59,973 nt of DNA from CAISIP01 sp963974265 (GTDB lineage: Bacteria > Pseudomonadota > Gammaproteobacteria > Burkholderiales > Burkholderiaceae_C). The stretch covers positions 1 through 59,973 of the forward strand of contig CAXBDR010000002.1 of the NCBI GenBank assembly GCA_963974265.1, read 5' to 3'. The translations under genes were made by a program, and so were the position numbers. Below the pieces are notes generated by a model that made no database searches, was not told the DNA's origin, and worked only from the letters and a program-made list of their open reading frames with translations. Every line of letters starts with the position of its first letter. Within the stretch, counting starts at the first letter, position 1. Positions 44,005-53,064 of this stretch are shown in pieces.

Positions 44005-45246
44005 ATGAACGTAACCACCCAGCCCGACTTTCCGGTGACCGATGAGGTCCGCGCAGCGCTTGCCGTCAGCCTGCGTGGCTGCGACGAGTTGATTCCCCAG
44101 GACGACTGGGTGCGCAAGCTGGCGCGCTCGCAGGCCACCGGCACGCCGCTGCGCATCAAGCTCGGGCTGGATCCGACGGCGCCCGACATCCACATCGGCC
44201 ACACCGTGGTGCTCAACAAGATGCGCCAGTTGCAGGATCTCGGCCATACCGTGATCTTCCTGATCGGCGACTTCACCAGCATGATCGGCGACCCGTCGGG
44301 CCGCAACACGACCCGGCCGCCGCTGACCCGCGAGCAGATCGAGGCCAATGCGCAGACCTATTACCAGCAGGCCTCGATGGTGCTCGATCCCGCACGCACC
44401 GAGATTCGTTACAACAGCGAATGGAGCGATCCGCTGGGTGCGCGCGGCATGATCGAACTGGCTGCCCGTTACACGGTGGCGCGCATGATGGAGCGCGACG
44501 ACTTCGCCAAGCGCTTCAAGGACGGGCGCTCGATCAGCGTGCACGAGTTCCTCTATCCGCTGATGCAGGGCTACGACAGCGTGGCGCTCAAGTCCGACCT
44601 GGAACTCGGCGGCACCGACCAGAAATTCAACCTGCTGGTGGGGCGCCACCTGCAGTCCGAATACGGCCAGGAGCCGCAGTGCATCCTGACCATGCCCTTG
44701 CTCGAAGGCCTGGACGGCGTGGACAAGATGTCCAAGAGCAAGAACAACTACATCGGCATCACCGAAGAGGCCAACACCATGTTCGCCAAGGTGCTGAGCA
44801 TCTCCGACGTGCTGATGTGGCGCTGGTACACGCTGCTGAGCTTCCGCACCGAGGCCGAGATCGCCGCGCTCAAGGCCGAGGTCGATGCGGGCCGCAATCC
44901 GAAGGATGCCAAGGTGGCGCTGGCACGCGAGATCACGACGCGGTTCCACTCGGCGGCCGCGGCCGATGCGGCCGAACGCGACTTCGCGAATCGCGCGCAG
45001 GGCGGCATTCCCGACGACATCCTCAAGCTGAGCCTGCCGCTCGAGGACGGCGCGCCGGTGGCGATCGGCAAGCTGCTCAAGCTGGCTGGCCTGACGGCAT
45101 CGAGCGGCGAAGGCAACCGGCTGATCGACGGCGGGGGGGTGCGGGTGGACTCGCAGCCCATCAGCGACAAGGGGCTCAAGCTCGGAGTCGGAACCTACGT
45201 GGTGCAGGTCGGCAAACGCAAGTTCGTGCGGGTGACCCTGGCCTGA
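44005..45246 (+). CDS. tyrS: Tyrosyl-tRNA synthetase
   Basis: Class I synthetase of 413 residues. HIGH is exact at 63-66 (DIHIGHTVVL) and KMSKS at 241-245. The C-terminal 70 residues hold an S4-like RNA-binding domain (LLKLAGLTASSGEGNRLIDG). The start was put at 44005 because MNVTTQPDFPVTDEV is the expected N-terminus; the reading frame extends far upstream without family sequence. It charges tRNA-Tyr. The length is of the shorter TyrRS class common in betaproteobacteria. Confidence 0.96.
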   Translation: MNVTTQPDFPVTDEVRAALAVSLRGCDELIPQDDWVRKLARSQATGTPLRIKLGLDPTAPDIHIGHTVVLNKMRQLQDLGHTVIFLIGDFTSMIGDPSGRNTTRPPLTREQIEANAQTYYQQASMVLDPARTEIRYNSEWSDPLGARGMIELAARYTVARMMERDDFAKRFKDGRSISVHEFLYPLMQGYDSVALKSDLELGGTDQKFNLLVGRHLQSEYGQEPQCILTMPLLEGLDGVDKMSKSKNNYIGITEEANTMFAKVLSISDVLMWRWYTLLSFRTEAEIAALKAEVDAGRNPKDAKVALAREITTRFHSAAAADAAERDFANRAQGGIPDDILKLSLPLEDGAPVAIGKLLKLAGLTASSGEGNRLIDGGGVRVDSQPISDKGLKLGVGTYVVQVGKRKFVRVTLA

Positions 45247-45292
45247 GCCGCGCGCGCACCGAAACGGCCGGCGTGGTGATGCGTCGATCGGT

Positions 45293-45315
45293 CGGCCCGC
45301 AGGCCAGCCGGGCCG
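45293..45315. terminator. Hairpin between convergent tyrS and the diguanylate cyclase gene
   Basis: CGGCCCG pairs with CGGGCCG across a nine-base loop in the 69-base space between the two stop codons. No T-tract follows, so it is only terminator-like. Confidence 0.35.
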
Positions 45316-46284
45316 TCAGTCGAGCAACTGGCCGCAGGCACGGTCTCGGCCTTGCGCCTTGGCGGTATACAACTGCTGGTCCGCCGCCTGCACCAGGTCG
45401 CTGGCATCGCCCTTGCCGGCCGATGGTCGGGTGCTGCACACACCCAGGCTGACCGTGACGATCTGTGTGTCGCCTGCGTCCGCGTGTGGCAATGCCAGCG
45501 CGCGGATGGCCTCGCCCAGTTGGCGCGCGCAGTGCATCGCTCCATCGAGATCGGTGTCCGGCAAGATGCAGGCGAACTCCTCGCCGCCATAACGGGCGGC
45601 CAGGTCGGCCGGTCGCCGGATGTTCTTCAGCAAGGACTGTCCGATTGTGTGCAGGCATTCGTCTCCCGACAGGTGCCCATACCGGTCGTTGTAGCGCTTG
45701 AAGTGGTCGACGTCGAGCAGCACCACGCTCAACGGCGTGCCCTGGCGCAAGGCCCGGCTCCACTCCTGCGCCAGTCGCTCGTCGAAATGGCGCCGATTGG
45801 CCACGCCGGTGAGCCCGTCGACATACACCCATTGGCGCAGCAGGTCCGACTGCGCCTTGAGCGTCAGGTGCGTCTTGACCCGGGCGCGCACGATCGCCGG
45901 ATTGATCGGCTTGGAGATGAAGTCGACGGCTCCGGCTTCCAGGCCCCGGGTCTCGGCGGCCTCGTCGTTCCGGGCCGTGACGAAGATCACCGGGATGTCC
46001 CGCGTCAATGCGTCGGCCTTGAGGGCTTCGCACAACGCGAAGCCATCGATGTCCGGCATCATGATGTCGAGCAGGATCAGGTCGGGCGGTTGCTTCTCGC
46101 ATACCTCCAGCGCAGCCCTTGCATTGAGGGCCATCAGCACCTGGTGATCCTGGCTGAACGCCCGGTACAGGGTCTGGATGTTGGCGCTCTGGTCGTCGAC
46201 GATCAGCAGCACGGGCAGGCGCCGGTCGCGGGCATGGTCGGCACCCGGCAAGGGCGGCAGGTTCGCAGGCAGGCTTGGCGTCAT
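45316..46284 (-). CDS. Response regulator diguanylate cyclase (REC-GGEEF)
   Basis: Protein of 322 residues. The receiver domain (VLLIVDDQSANIQTLYRAFS) has the phosphoacceptor Asp73 in LLDIMMP, the T in IFVTARND and Lys in FISKPINP. The GGDEF domain follows after about 160 residues; its active site is exactly GGEEF at 233-237, so it is probably active. An RxxD inhibitory site (RPAD) sits five residues before it, giving product inhibition. It should make c-di-GMP when phosphorylated. The ATG overlaps the stop of the hybrid kinase gene by four bases (ATGA), so the kinase or its phosphorelay is its likely partner. Confidence 0.92.
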   Translation of the reverse strand: MTPSLPANLPPLPGADHARDRRLPVLLIVDDQSANIQTLYRAFSQDHQVLMALNARAALEVCEKQPPDLILLDIMMPDIDGFALCEALKADALTRDIPVIFVTARNDEAAETRGLEAGAVDFISKPINPAIVRARVKTHLTLKAQSDLLRQWVYVDGLTGVANRRHFDERLAQEWSRALRQGTPLSVVLLDVDHFKRYNDRYGHLSGDECLHTIGQSLLKNIRRPADLAARYGGEEFACILPDTDLDGAMHCARQLGEAIRALALPHADAGDTQIVTVSLGVCSTRPSAGKGDASDLVQAADQQLYTAKAQGRDRACGQLLD

Positions 46285-49200
46285 GGTTTCGGTTGATCCA
46301 GCCACGCCTGGCACAGGCGCAGCGCGGCATCGAAGTCGAGTGCATGGACCGCCGATTCCAGCGGCTGCAGTCGGGTCAGGGTTTCGGTGTCCAGGCGCAG
46401 GCGCATGATGGCGGCCATCGTATCGGTCGCCGCCATGTCCGATCGTTGCAGCTGGGTGGCCAGTTCCTGGTGCAACTGGCGCAGTTGCGTCGGGTCGTCG
46501 GCGTTTTCGTCATCGGGCACGGGCGCCGGTACTTCGCGCGCCATGGCGTCGCGCAAGGTTCGCAAACCGTCCAGGCTGCCCGCGATGGCCTGCAGCGCAG
46601 GGGCGATGGTCCGGGCCATCACCTCGGGAGCGCACGCATCGCCCAGTTGTTGTTCGCAGTCGGCCAACGTGGCGGCGAGCCGATGGGCGCCCATCGTCGC
46701 AATCGCGCCCCGCAGCGCATGCAATTGCTTGCGCAAGCCGTCCGCATTGGCAGTGTCGGCCGCCGCCCGCAGGCGGTCGGGGGCGGCGAGCAGGTCCGCC
46801 TCGATGCCGCCGAGCAACTGGTGGTACAGGCGCAGGTTGCCCGCCAGGCGCCGCAACGCGGCTTGGGCGTCGATGCCGGCCTGCGCCGCGGCCTCGGCGA
46901 TCGCGCGCGGCAGCGTGGGCGTGCTGTCCGGCTGCTGTTTCCGGGGCGGTTCTGCCGATTGCGCGCGTCCACCGTGCTGCAGCAGCACCTGCACCAGATG
47001 GTCGATGTCGAAGGGTTTGCCGACATGCTCGTCCATGCCGGCCGCCAGGCAGACTTCGCGATCGGTGGCCATGGCATTGGCCGTCATCGCGATGATGGGC
47101 AGCGATACGAGTCCGAGCGTGTCGCGGATGCGGCTGGTCGCGGTGAGCCCGTCCATCACCGGCATCTGCAGGTCCATCAGCACCGCGTCGAATGCCGCTC
47201 GGGCGCCGGCCACGGCCCGCACCGCCGCCGCGCCATCGCTGACGATCTCCACCCGCGCGCCTTCGTCCTCGAGCAGTTCGCGTGCCACCATCTGGTTGGT
47301 GGGATTGTCCTCCGCGACCAGCAGGTGCATGCCGGCCAGCCTGCGCGTGGCGCGTGGCGCCGCCAGCGGGTTGCCGGCCGGCGCCTGGGCCGGTACCGGC
47401 AAGGTGATGGTGAAGAAGAAGCGGCTGCCCTGGTTCGGCGCGCTGTCGAGCGCGAGTTCTCCGCCCATCATCGTGACCAGGCGGCTGCTGATGGCCAGTC
47501 CCAGTCCGGTGCCGCCGAATCGGCGTGTCGTGGATGCCTCGGCCTGGGAAAAGCCGCTGAAGATATGTTCGTGCAGTTCGGCTGCCACGCCGATGCCCGA
47601 ATCACGCACGGCGAACGCCAGCGTGACCGCGTCGGCGTCGCGTGACACGACCTTGACCGACACGACGACCTCGCCCCGTTCGGTGAACTTGATCGCATTG
47701 CCGCCCAGGTTGATCAGCACCTGCTGCAGGCGCAACATGTCGCCTTCGACATGGGGCGGCAGCGCGGCGTCGATGTCGAACAGCAGTTCGACCGGCTTGC
47801 GGCCCAGGTTGGCGGCCAGGACGACGGACAGGTCGTGCATCAACTGGTCGATCTGGAAGACCCGCGTTTCGAGCGTCAGCTTGCCGGACTCCACCTTGGA
47901 GATGTCGAGAATGTCGTTGAGCAGGTCCAGCAGCGAGCGCGCCGCCGTCTCGGTCTTGCGCGCATAGTCGGCCTGCCGTTCGTCCAGCTGCGTCCGGCGC
48001 AACAGGGTCAACAGTCCCAGGACGGCGTTCATCGGGGTGCGAATCTCGTGGCTCATGTTGGCCAGGAACTGGCTCTTGGCGCGCGAGCCTGCCTGGGCTG
48101 CCTCGGCGGCGTTGACCTGTTCGGTGATGTCGATGCGAAAACCCACCGTATGGCCGTCGGGCATGCGGCGCTCCACGACGCGCAGGCTGCGTCCATCGTG
48201 CGTGACCTGCACCTGCTCGGAGTGGTCCTGTCGGTGCACGGCCAGCCGTTCGGCCACCCACGCGTCCTCGCGGCCCGTCGCCTGCGGGAATTGGCCGTGC
48301 TGCACCGCCAGGCGCAGCAGTTCCTCGAACCGGACGCCGGGAACCACCCGGTTCGCAAGGGCACCATGCCACTCCCGGTATTTGTCGTTGCAGAAAACCA
48401 GCCGGTCGTCGGGGTCGTACAGGACGACGGCCGCATCGATGGCCTCGATGGCCAGTCGCATCAGCCGATCGGCCCGGCGCACTTCCGCCTCGGCGCGTTT
48501 GGCCAGGGTCACGTCGACGGCCAACGCAACGAACCCATGGACCACGCCATCGCGCAGGTCCGGCACCAGATGCACCATGGAATGGGCTGCCTGCCCATCT
48601 GGCTGTTGCGTCTCGCTTTCGTAGCTCTGCACGCGGCCCTTCAGCGCCTCGGCGACGTGCGGCCCCATCCGGGCCAGCCGCTCCGGTCCCAGCAGCTCCG
48701 CGAAGCTGCATCCGATCCGGTCTTGCGCGGAGCCGCCGAAAAAGTCGTAGGTTGCCTGGTTGGCGAATTTCAGCCGCTGGTGGCGGTCGAAATAGGCCAA
48801 CCGCCCGCCCATGTTCTCGATGACCAGGCGCATCAGGCTTTCGTTCTCGCGCAGCGCCAGCTCGGCCTGCTTGCGCTGGCTGATGTCCAGGTGGATGCCG
48901 GCCACCGCCAATGGGCTGCCGTCGGCGGAACGCTCGAGCAGTCGGCCGCGCTCCAGCACCCAGACCCAGTAACCATCCTTGTGGCGGATGCGGCTTTCGC
49001 ACTCGTATCCTGCCGTCTGCCCGGTGAAATGCTGGTGCAGCAGGACCACGGCGCGCGCGCGGTCGTCCGGATGCACCAGGCCATGCCAGGTCGCGATCCG
49101 GGTGAAGTCCATCTCGTCGGGCGCGTAACCGGCAATGGCGGCGCTGCGCGCATTGATCCGCATCTGTCCGGTGGCCATGTTCCACTCCCAGGTCCCCGCG

Positions 49201-51053
49201 TTGGTGCCCTCGATGATGTTGGCCAGCGTGCTGCGTTCGCGCGCCAGTTCCTGCTCGGCCAACTTGCTGGCCGTGATGTCGATGCGCATCGAGATGTATT
49301 TCTCGATGGTTCCATCGGCCCGGCTGAACGGCGTGATGAAGGTCAGGAGCCAATGCCGGCTGCCGTCCTTGGCCTGGTTGCACACTTCGGCGCGCCATGG
49401 CGTGCCGTTCGAGATGGCGTCCCACATGTTCTTCCAGAACGCATCGTCGTGGATGCCGGAACCCAGGATGCGGTGGTTTTGCCCCAGCAATTCGTCGCGG
49501 CGGTAACCCGTGATGGCGCAAAACGCGTCGTTCACCGCGGAGATGCGTCCATCCGCGTCGGCCTCGGACACGATGGCATGCATGTCGAGCATGTTGAGCA
49601 AGGCCTGGTTGTCGCGCACGACCGCCTGCAGTTGCTGTTGTGCCAGCCGCTGTTCGGTGACGTCGTTGCCGATCTCCATGAACCCCGTCAGCTTGCCCTG
49701 GGCATCGCGCAAGGGCCGCAATTCGGTGTCGACCCAGTATTCGCGGCCATCCTTGCCGCGGTTGCGCATCTCGACCCGGCAGCCCACGCCGTCGCGCACC
49801 GATTCTGCCAATTGCTTGCGCGCGTGCGCCGCCATGCTGCCCCTCCACAGCAGGTCGCCCGGTCGCTGGCCCAATACCTCGGATGCCTCGTATCCGGTGG
49901 TGCGCGTGAATCCCTCGTTGATCCAGATGATCTTCTGTTCCACGTCCAGGATGCTGACCGCGTTCGATGTGTGCCGCACCACCTGGGCCAGCCGGTCCAG
50001 GTCCCGGGTCATGCCGTGCGCCAGGGTCTCGGCCCGGCGGCGTCCCGAGGCCTGCTGCCACACCAGCAGCGACAACAAGGCGCTGACCAGCGAGCCGCCG
50101 AGCAACAGCAGCCATGACGGCAACTGGTCGATATCGGCGTCGAACGCCGGCGTGCCGCGCATGCGCAGCGTCATGTCGCGGTGCGAGATCGTCATCGTGC
50201 GGGTCGTGTCGAAACGGGACGCCTGGGCACTCGCTGTTGCCTGTGCCGAGTCGAGCCGTCCCTCATAGACGGGCGCGTCCATGCTGGCAGTGTCGAACAG
50301 ATCGAACTCCAGGCGACCGGCCTGCACATCGTGGATGCCGTCGAGCAACTCCGACAGCACGATCGGCGCATACAGCAGGCCCAGCAGCGCCTGCCTGCGT
50401 TCGTCCGGCGTCGAGGGACTGGTCCCGTTGCGGAACAGGGGCACGTACAGCAGCGCACCCGACGACTGCTTGTTGTCCTGGACCAGCACGATGTGTCCCG
50501 ACAGTGTCGGCTGACCGGTTTCGATGGCCCGTTCGGCGCCACGCCGGCGCACCGGCTCGGAGCCGATGTCCAGGCCCAGCGCACCCGCATTGGGCCTGGC
50601 GGGTTCGATGAAGCGGATGACGTAGAGGTCGTCGTGGCCCTTCTCGACCAGTTGACGAAGGCCGAAGCCCGGTGCGTCGTCTGCCCGCTCGCGCGCGATG
50701 AAGCCGTCCATTTCAGGGCGCGGCACGCGCTCGATCAGGCCGAAGCCGCGAACACCCGGAAACTCCGTCCTGAGGTTGCGGGACTCGACATAGGCACGGA
50801 ACTGGCCACGGTCGATACGGTCGTTCGCCGCATACATGCCCTTGGCGCCGTTGAGTCCGTAGATCGTGAGTCCGAACCGCAGCGTGATGGCTTCGACCAC
50901 CCGGTTCGCGGCGCGCTCGAACTCCTCGTGCGCGCGGGTGTCGATCTCGCGGTGCAGCCGGTAGGCGCCGGCGCCCGATATGGCAACGCCCAGCACCAGC
51001 ACGCCCAGGGCCAGACCCCATTCCGAGCGCCATCGATTCTCCAGCCAGGCCAT
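46281..51053 (-). CDS. CHASE/multi-PAS hybrid histidine kinase with REC and Hpt domains
   Basis: Very large membrane sensor of 1590 residues. An N-terminal helix (12-31) and a second one near 310-332 enclose a periplasmic CHASE-like domain (IYGLNGAKGMYAAND, GFGLIERVPR). Four to five PAS/PAC modules follow between about 350 and 980 (IIWINEGFTRTTGYEASEVL, ISAVNDAFCAITGYRRDELL and others). The kinase core has the phosphorylated His1002 in NMSHEIRTP, then an ATPase domain with VLINLGGNAIKFT and GGTGLGLAI. A receiver has Asp1294 in LMDLQMP, and an Hpt domain has His1445 in QLHALRGA. All phosphorelay residues are present, so the relay His-Asp-His can run to the adjacent REC-GGEEF protein. The signal for CHASE is unknown. 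Confidence 0.93.
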   Translation of the reverse strand: MAWLENRWRSEWGLALGVLVLGVAISGAGAYRLHREIDTRAHEEFERAANRVVEAITLRFGLTIYGLNGAKGMYAANDRIDRGQFRAYVESRNLRTEFPGVRGFGLIERVPRPEMDGFIARERADDAPGFGLRQLVEKGHDDLYVIRFIEPARPNAGALGLDIGSEPVRRRGAERAIETGQPTLSGHIVLVQDNKQSSGALLYVPLFRNGTSPSTPDERRQALLGLLYAPIVLSELLDGIHDVQAGRLEFDLFDTASMDAPVYEGRLDSAQATASAQASRFDTTRTMTISHRDMTLRMRGTPAFDADIDQLPSWLLLLGGSLVSALLSLLVWQQASGRRRAETLAHGMTRDLDRLAQVVRHTSNAVSILDVEQKIIWINEGFTRTTGYEASEVLGQRPGDLLWRGSMAAHARKQLAESVRDGVGCRVEMRNRGKDGREYWVDTELRPLRDAQGKLTGFMEIGNDVTEQRLAQQQLQAVVRDNQALLNMLDMHAIVSEADADGRISAVNDAFCAITGYRRDELLGQNHRILGSGIHDDAFWKNMWDAISNGTPWRAEVCNQAKDGSRHWLLTFITPFSRADGTIEKYISMRIDITASKLAEQELARERSTLANIIEGTNAGTWEWNMATGQMRINARSAAIAGYAPDEMDFTRIATWHGLVHPDDRARAVVLLHQHFTGQTAGYECESRIRHKDGYWVWVLERGRLLERSADGSPLAVAGIHLDISQRKQAELALRENESLMRLVIENMGGRLAYFDRHQRLKFANQATYDFFGGSAQDRIGCSFAELLGPERLARMGPHVAEALKGRVQSYESETQQPDGQAAHSMVHLVPDLRDGVVHGFVALAVDVTLAKRAEAEVRRADRLMRLAIEAIDAAVVLYDPDDRLVFCNDKYREWHGALANRVVPGVRFEELLRLAVQHGQFPQATGREDAWVAERLAVHRQDHSEQVQVTHDGRSLRVVERRMPDGHTVGFRIDITEQVNAAEAAQAGSRAKSQFLANMSHEIRTPMNAVLGLLTLLRRTQLDERQADYARKTETAARSLLDLLNDILDISKVESGKLTLETRVFQIDQLMHDLSVVLAANLGRKPVELLFDIDAALPPHVEGDMLRLQQVLINLGGNAIKFTERGEVVVSVKVVSRDADAVTLAFAVRDSGIGVAAELHEHIFSGFSQAEASTTRRFGGTGLGLAISSRLVTMMGGELALDSAPNQGSRFFFTITLPVPAQAPAGNPLAAPRATRRLAGMHLLVAEDNPTNQMVARELLEDEGARVEIVSDGAAAVRAVAGARAAFDAVLMDLQMPVMDGLTATSRIRDTLGLVSLPIIAMTANAMATDREVCLAAGMDEHVGKPFDIDHLVQVLLQHGGRAQSAEPPRKQQPDSTPTLPRAIAEAAAQAGIDAQAALRRLAGNLRLYHQLLGGIEADLLAAPDRLRAAADTANADGLRKQLHALRGAIATMGAHRLAATLADCEQQLGDACAPEVMARTIAPALQAIAGSLDGLRTLRDAMAREVPAPVPDDENADDPTQLRQLHQELATQLQRSDMAATDTMAAIMRLRLDTETLTRLQPLESAVHALDFDAALRLCQAWLDQPKP

Positions 51054-51208
51054 GTGTGTCGCGATTCTCCCGGCGGGCGCCGTGGCATGCGTTCGAGCGC
51101 CGCGCCACGGACCGTGCCAGCGGCGATTATCGGGGTGCAGTCGCCCGGCGTGGCCGGTGCTTGCTGATCCTTTACATATCGGCGATGCCGGCGCGAACTG
51201 GAGCCACC

Positions 51209-52141
51209 ATGGCCGACAATGGCCGCATGCGAATGCCGTCCAGCGACTTCCTGACTCCCGAGCGCCTGTTGCGCGTCTCGGTCGTGGTCGCGTTGGTGAC
51301 GATCGTGCTCAAGACGCTGGCCTGGCATGTGACCGATTCGGTCGGCCTGCTGTCCGATGCCATGGAGTCGTTCGTCAACCTGGCCAGCGCCTTGTTCGCG
51401 CTGACGATGGTGACCATCGCCAGGCGCCCGGCCGACGACGACCACCCGTACGGACACCACAAGGCGGAATATTTCTCTTCCGGATTCGAGGGGTTGCTGA
51501 TCATCGGCGCGGCCGCCGGCATCATCTGGGCCGCGATTCACCGCTTTTTCGATCCGCAGCCGCTGACCGCGATTGGCTGGGGCCTGGCGCTGTCCATCGT
51601 CAGCTCGCTCTTCAATGGCCTTCTGGCCTGGGTCATGTTCGACGCCGCGCGCAAGCACCGGTCGATTGCGCTGGAGGCCGATGGCAGGCACCTGATGACC
51701 GACGTCTGGACCTCGGCCGGCGTGGTCGTCGGCATCGGCCTGGTCGGTGTCACGAACTGGTTGTGGCTCGACCCGCTGGTGGCCATCGGCGTCGCGATCA
51801 ACATCCTGCGCGAGGGTTTCCACCTGGTGTGGCGATCGTCGCAGGGCCTGATGGACGAGGCGCTGGAGCCCGAACTGCAGCAACAGATCGAGGCCACGCT
51901 CAAGGAGTTCGACCACCACACGATCCGGTTCGACCATGTCAGCACGCGGCGCTCCGGCCAGCGGCGTTTCGTCGACCTGCACATGCACATGCCGGCCAAC
52001 TGGACGCTGGGCCGCGCCGCGGCGCTGCGCATGAGCGTGGAGCAGGCCTTGATGAGCGCCGTGCCCGGGCTGCGTGCCACCATCCAGTTGCTGCCCAGCG
52101 ACGTGGAAGCCCACTTCGACGATGAGAAGGACTTGATTTGA
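51209..52141 (+). CDS. Cation diffusion facilitator family transporter
   Basis: Metal-proton antiporter of 310 residues. Six membrane helices are expected; SDAMESFVNLASALFAL (helix 2) and GRHLMTDVWTSAGVVVGIGL (helix 5, with HxxxD) contain the metal site residues, and HPYGHHKAEYFSSGFEG marks the second helix loop. The C-terminal domain (IRFDHVSTRRSGQRRFVDLH) is the cytoplasmic alpha/beta domain. The start was set at ATG 51209 with GGAG five bases upstream; the frame reaches 51056 without family sequence. Metal specificity is not predictable. It is divergent from the kinase gene. Confidence 0.9.
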   Translation: MADNGRMRMPSSDFLTPERLLRVSVVVALVTIVLKTLAWHVTDSVGLLSDAMESFVNLASALFALTMVTIARRPADDDHPYGHHKAEYFSSGFEGLLIIGAAAGIIWAAIHRFFDPQPLTAIGWGLALSIVSSLFNGLLAWVMFDAARKHRSIALEADGRHLMTDVWTSAGVVVGIGLVGVTNWLWLDPLVAIGVAINILREGFHLVWRSSQGLMDEALEPELQQQIEATLKEFDHHTIRFDHVSTRRSGQRRFVDLHMHMPANWTLGRAAALRMSVEQALMSAVPGLRATIQLLPSDVEAHFDDEKDLI

Positions 52142-52578
52142 TTGCCCTGCTGCAACGTGTGAGCCAGGCCAGCGTGACGGTCGAAGGCGATGTGATTGGT
52201 CGTATCGGTGCCGGCCTGCTGGTGTTGTTGTGTGCGGAGCCGCAAGACTCCGAACGCCATGCCGACAGGATGCTGGCCAAGATCCTGAAGCTGCGCATCT
52301 TCGGCGACGAGGCCGGCAAGATGAACCGCAGCGTGCAGGACGTGCAGGGCGGCCTGCTGGTGGTGAGCCAGTTCACGCTGGCGGCAGACACGTCGGGCGG
52401 CAATCGCCCCGGTTTCACCAAGGCCGCGCCGCCCGAGCTGGGCCTGCACCTGTACCAGTATTTTCTCGATCAGGCCCGCGCCGTGCATCCGGTGGTGCAG
52501 AACGGCCGCTTCGGCGCCGAGATGCAGGTGGCGCTGGTCAATGACGGGCCGATCACGATACCGCTACGCATCGAATGA
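52138..52578 (+). CDS. dtd: D-aminoacyl-tRNA deacylase
   Basis: Protein of 146 residues, the usual DTD length. It has IALLQRVSQASVTVEG at the start, the SQFTLAADTSGGNRPGF active loop and NDGPITIPL (the GP motif) at the end. It removes D-amino acids mischarged onto tRNA. The start is TTG at 52138 and shares bases with the TGA stop of the CDF gene (TTGA), so translation is coupled. Confidence 0.93.
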   Translation: MIALLQRVSQASVTVEGDVIGRIGAGLLVLLCAEPQDSERHADRMLAKILKLRIFGDEAGKMNRSVQDVQGGLLVVSQFTLAADTSGGNRPGFTKAAPPELGLHLYQYFLDQARAVHPVVQNGRFGAEMQVALVNDGPITIPLRIE

Positions 52579-52594
52579 CCGGCAGGGGCCGCCG

Positions 52595-53047
52595 TCAGGC
52601 GTAAGGGTCGTCGAAACCCAGGCGTGCCAGCACCTGGGTCTCGCGCGCCTCCATCGCCGTCGCGTCGGCGGCACTGGTCTCGTGGTCCCAGCCTTGCGCA
52701 TGCAGGCTGCCGTGCACGATCAGGTGGGCATAGTGGGCCTGCAGCGTGCGGCCCTGTTCGCCCGCCTCGCGCGCGACCACCGGCGCGCAGAGCACCAGGT
52801 CGGCGCTCAGTGGTTCTTCGTCGCCGTAGTCGAAGGTCAACACGTTGGTCGCATAGTCCTTGTGCCGGTAGTCGCGGTTCAGCGCCCGGCCTTCCGCCTC
52901 GTCGACGATGCGCACCGTGATCTGCGCGTCGCGCTCGAGCGCATGGCGGATCCAGCGCGCGACCCTGGAGCGCGGCAACGCGGTGCGGTGTTCGGCCGCG
53001 TTCGTATCGAGCGCGAACTGCAGCGACAGGGTCAGGTGGGGCAACAT
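52595..53047 (-). CDS. ybeY: Endoribonuclease YbeY
   Basis: Zinc-dependent RNase of 150 residues. The signature H-x3-H-x5-H is visible in HGSLHAQGWDHE. It takes part in 16S rRNA 3' maturation and ribosome quality control. It follows ybeZ after 17 bases, the usual ybeZ-ybeY arrangement. The gene converges with dtd. Confidence 0.93.
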   Translation of the reverse strand: MLPHLTLSLQFALDTNAAEHRTALPRSRVARWIRHALERDAQITVRIVDEAEGRALNRDYRHKDYATNVLTFDYGDEEPLSADLVLCAPVVAREAGEQGRTLQAHYAHLIVHGSLHAQGWDHETSAADATAMEARETQVLARLGFDDPYA

Positions 53048-53064
53048 GCAGCGCGACCCTGTGT

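Noticed and set aside
47602..50117. Open frames of about 790-840 codons on both strands over the hybrid kinase gene.
   Set aside because: The kinase frame contains all catalytic residues; these are shadows produced by high GC.
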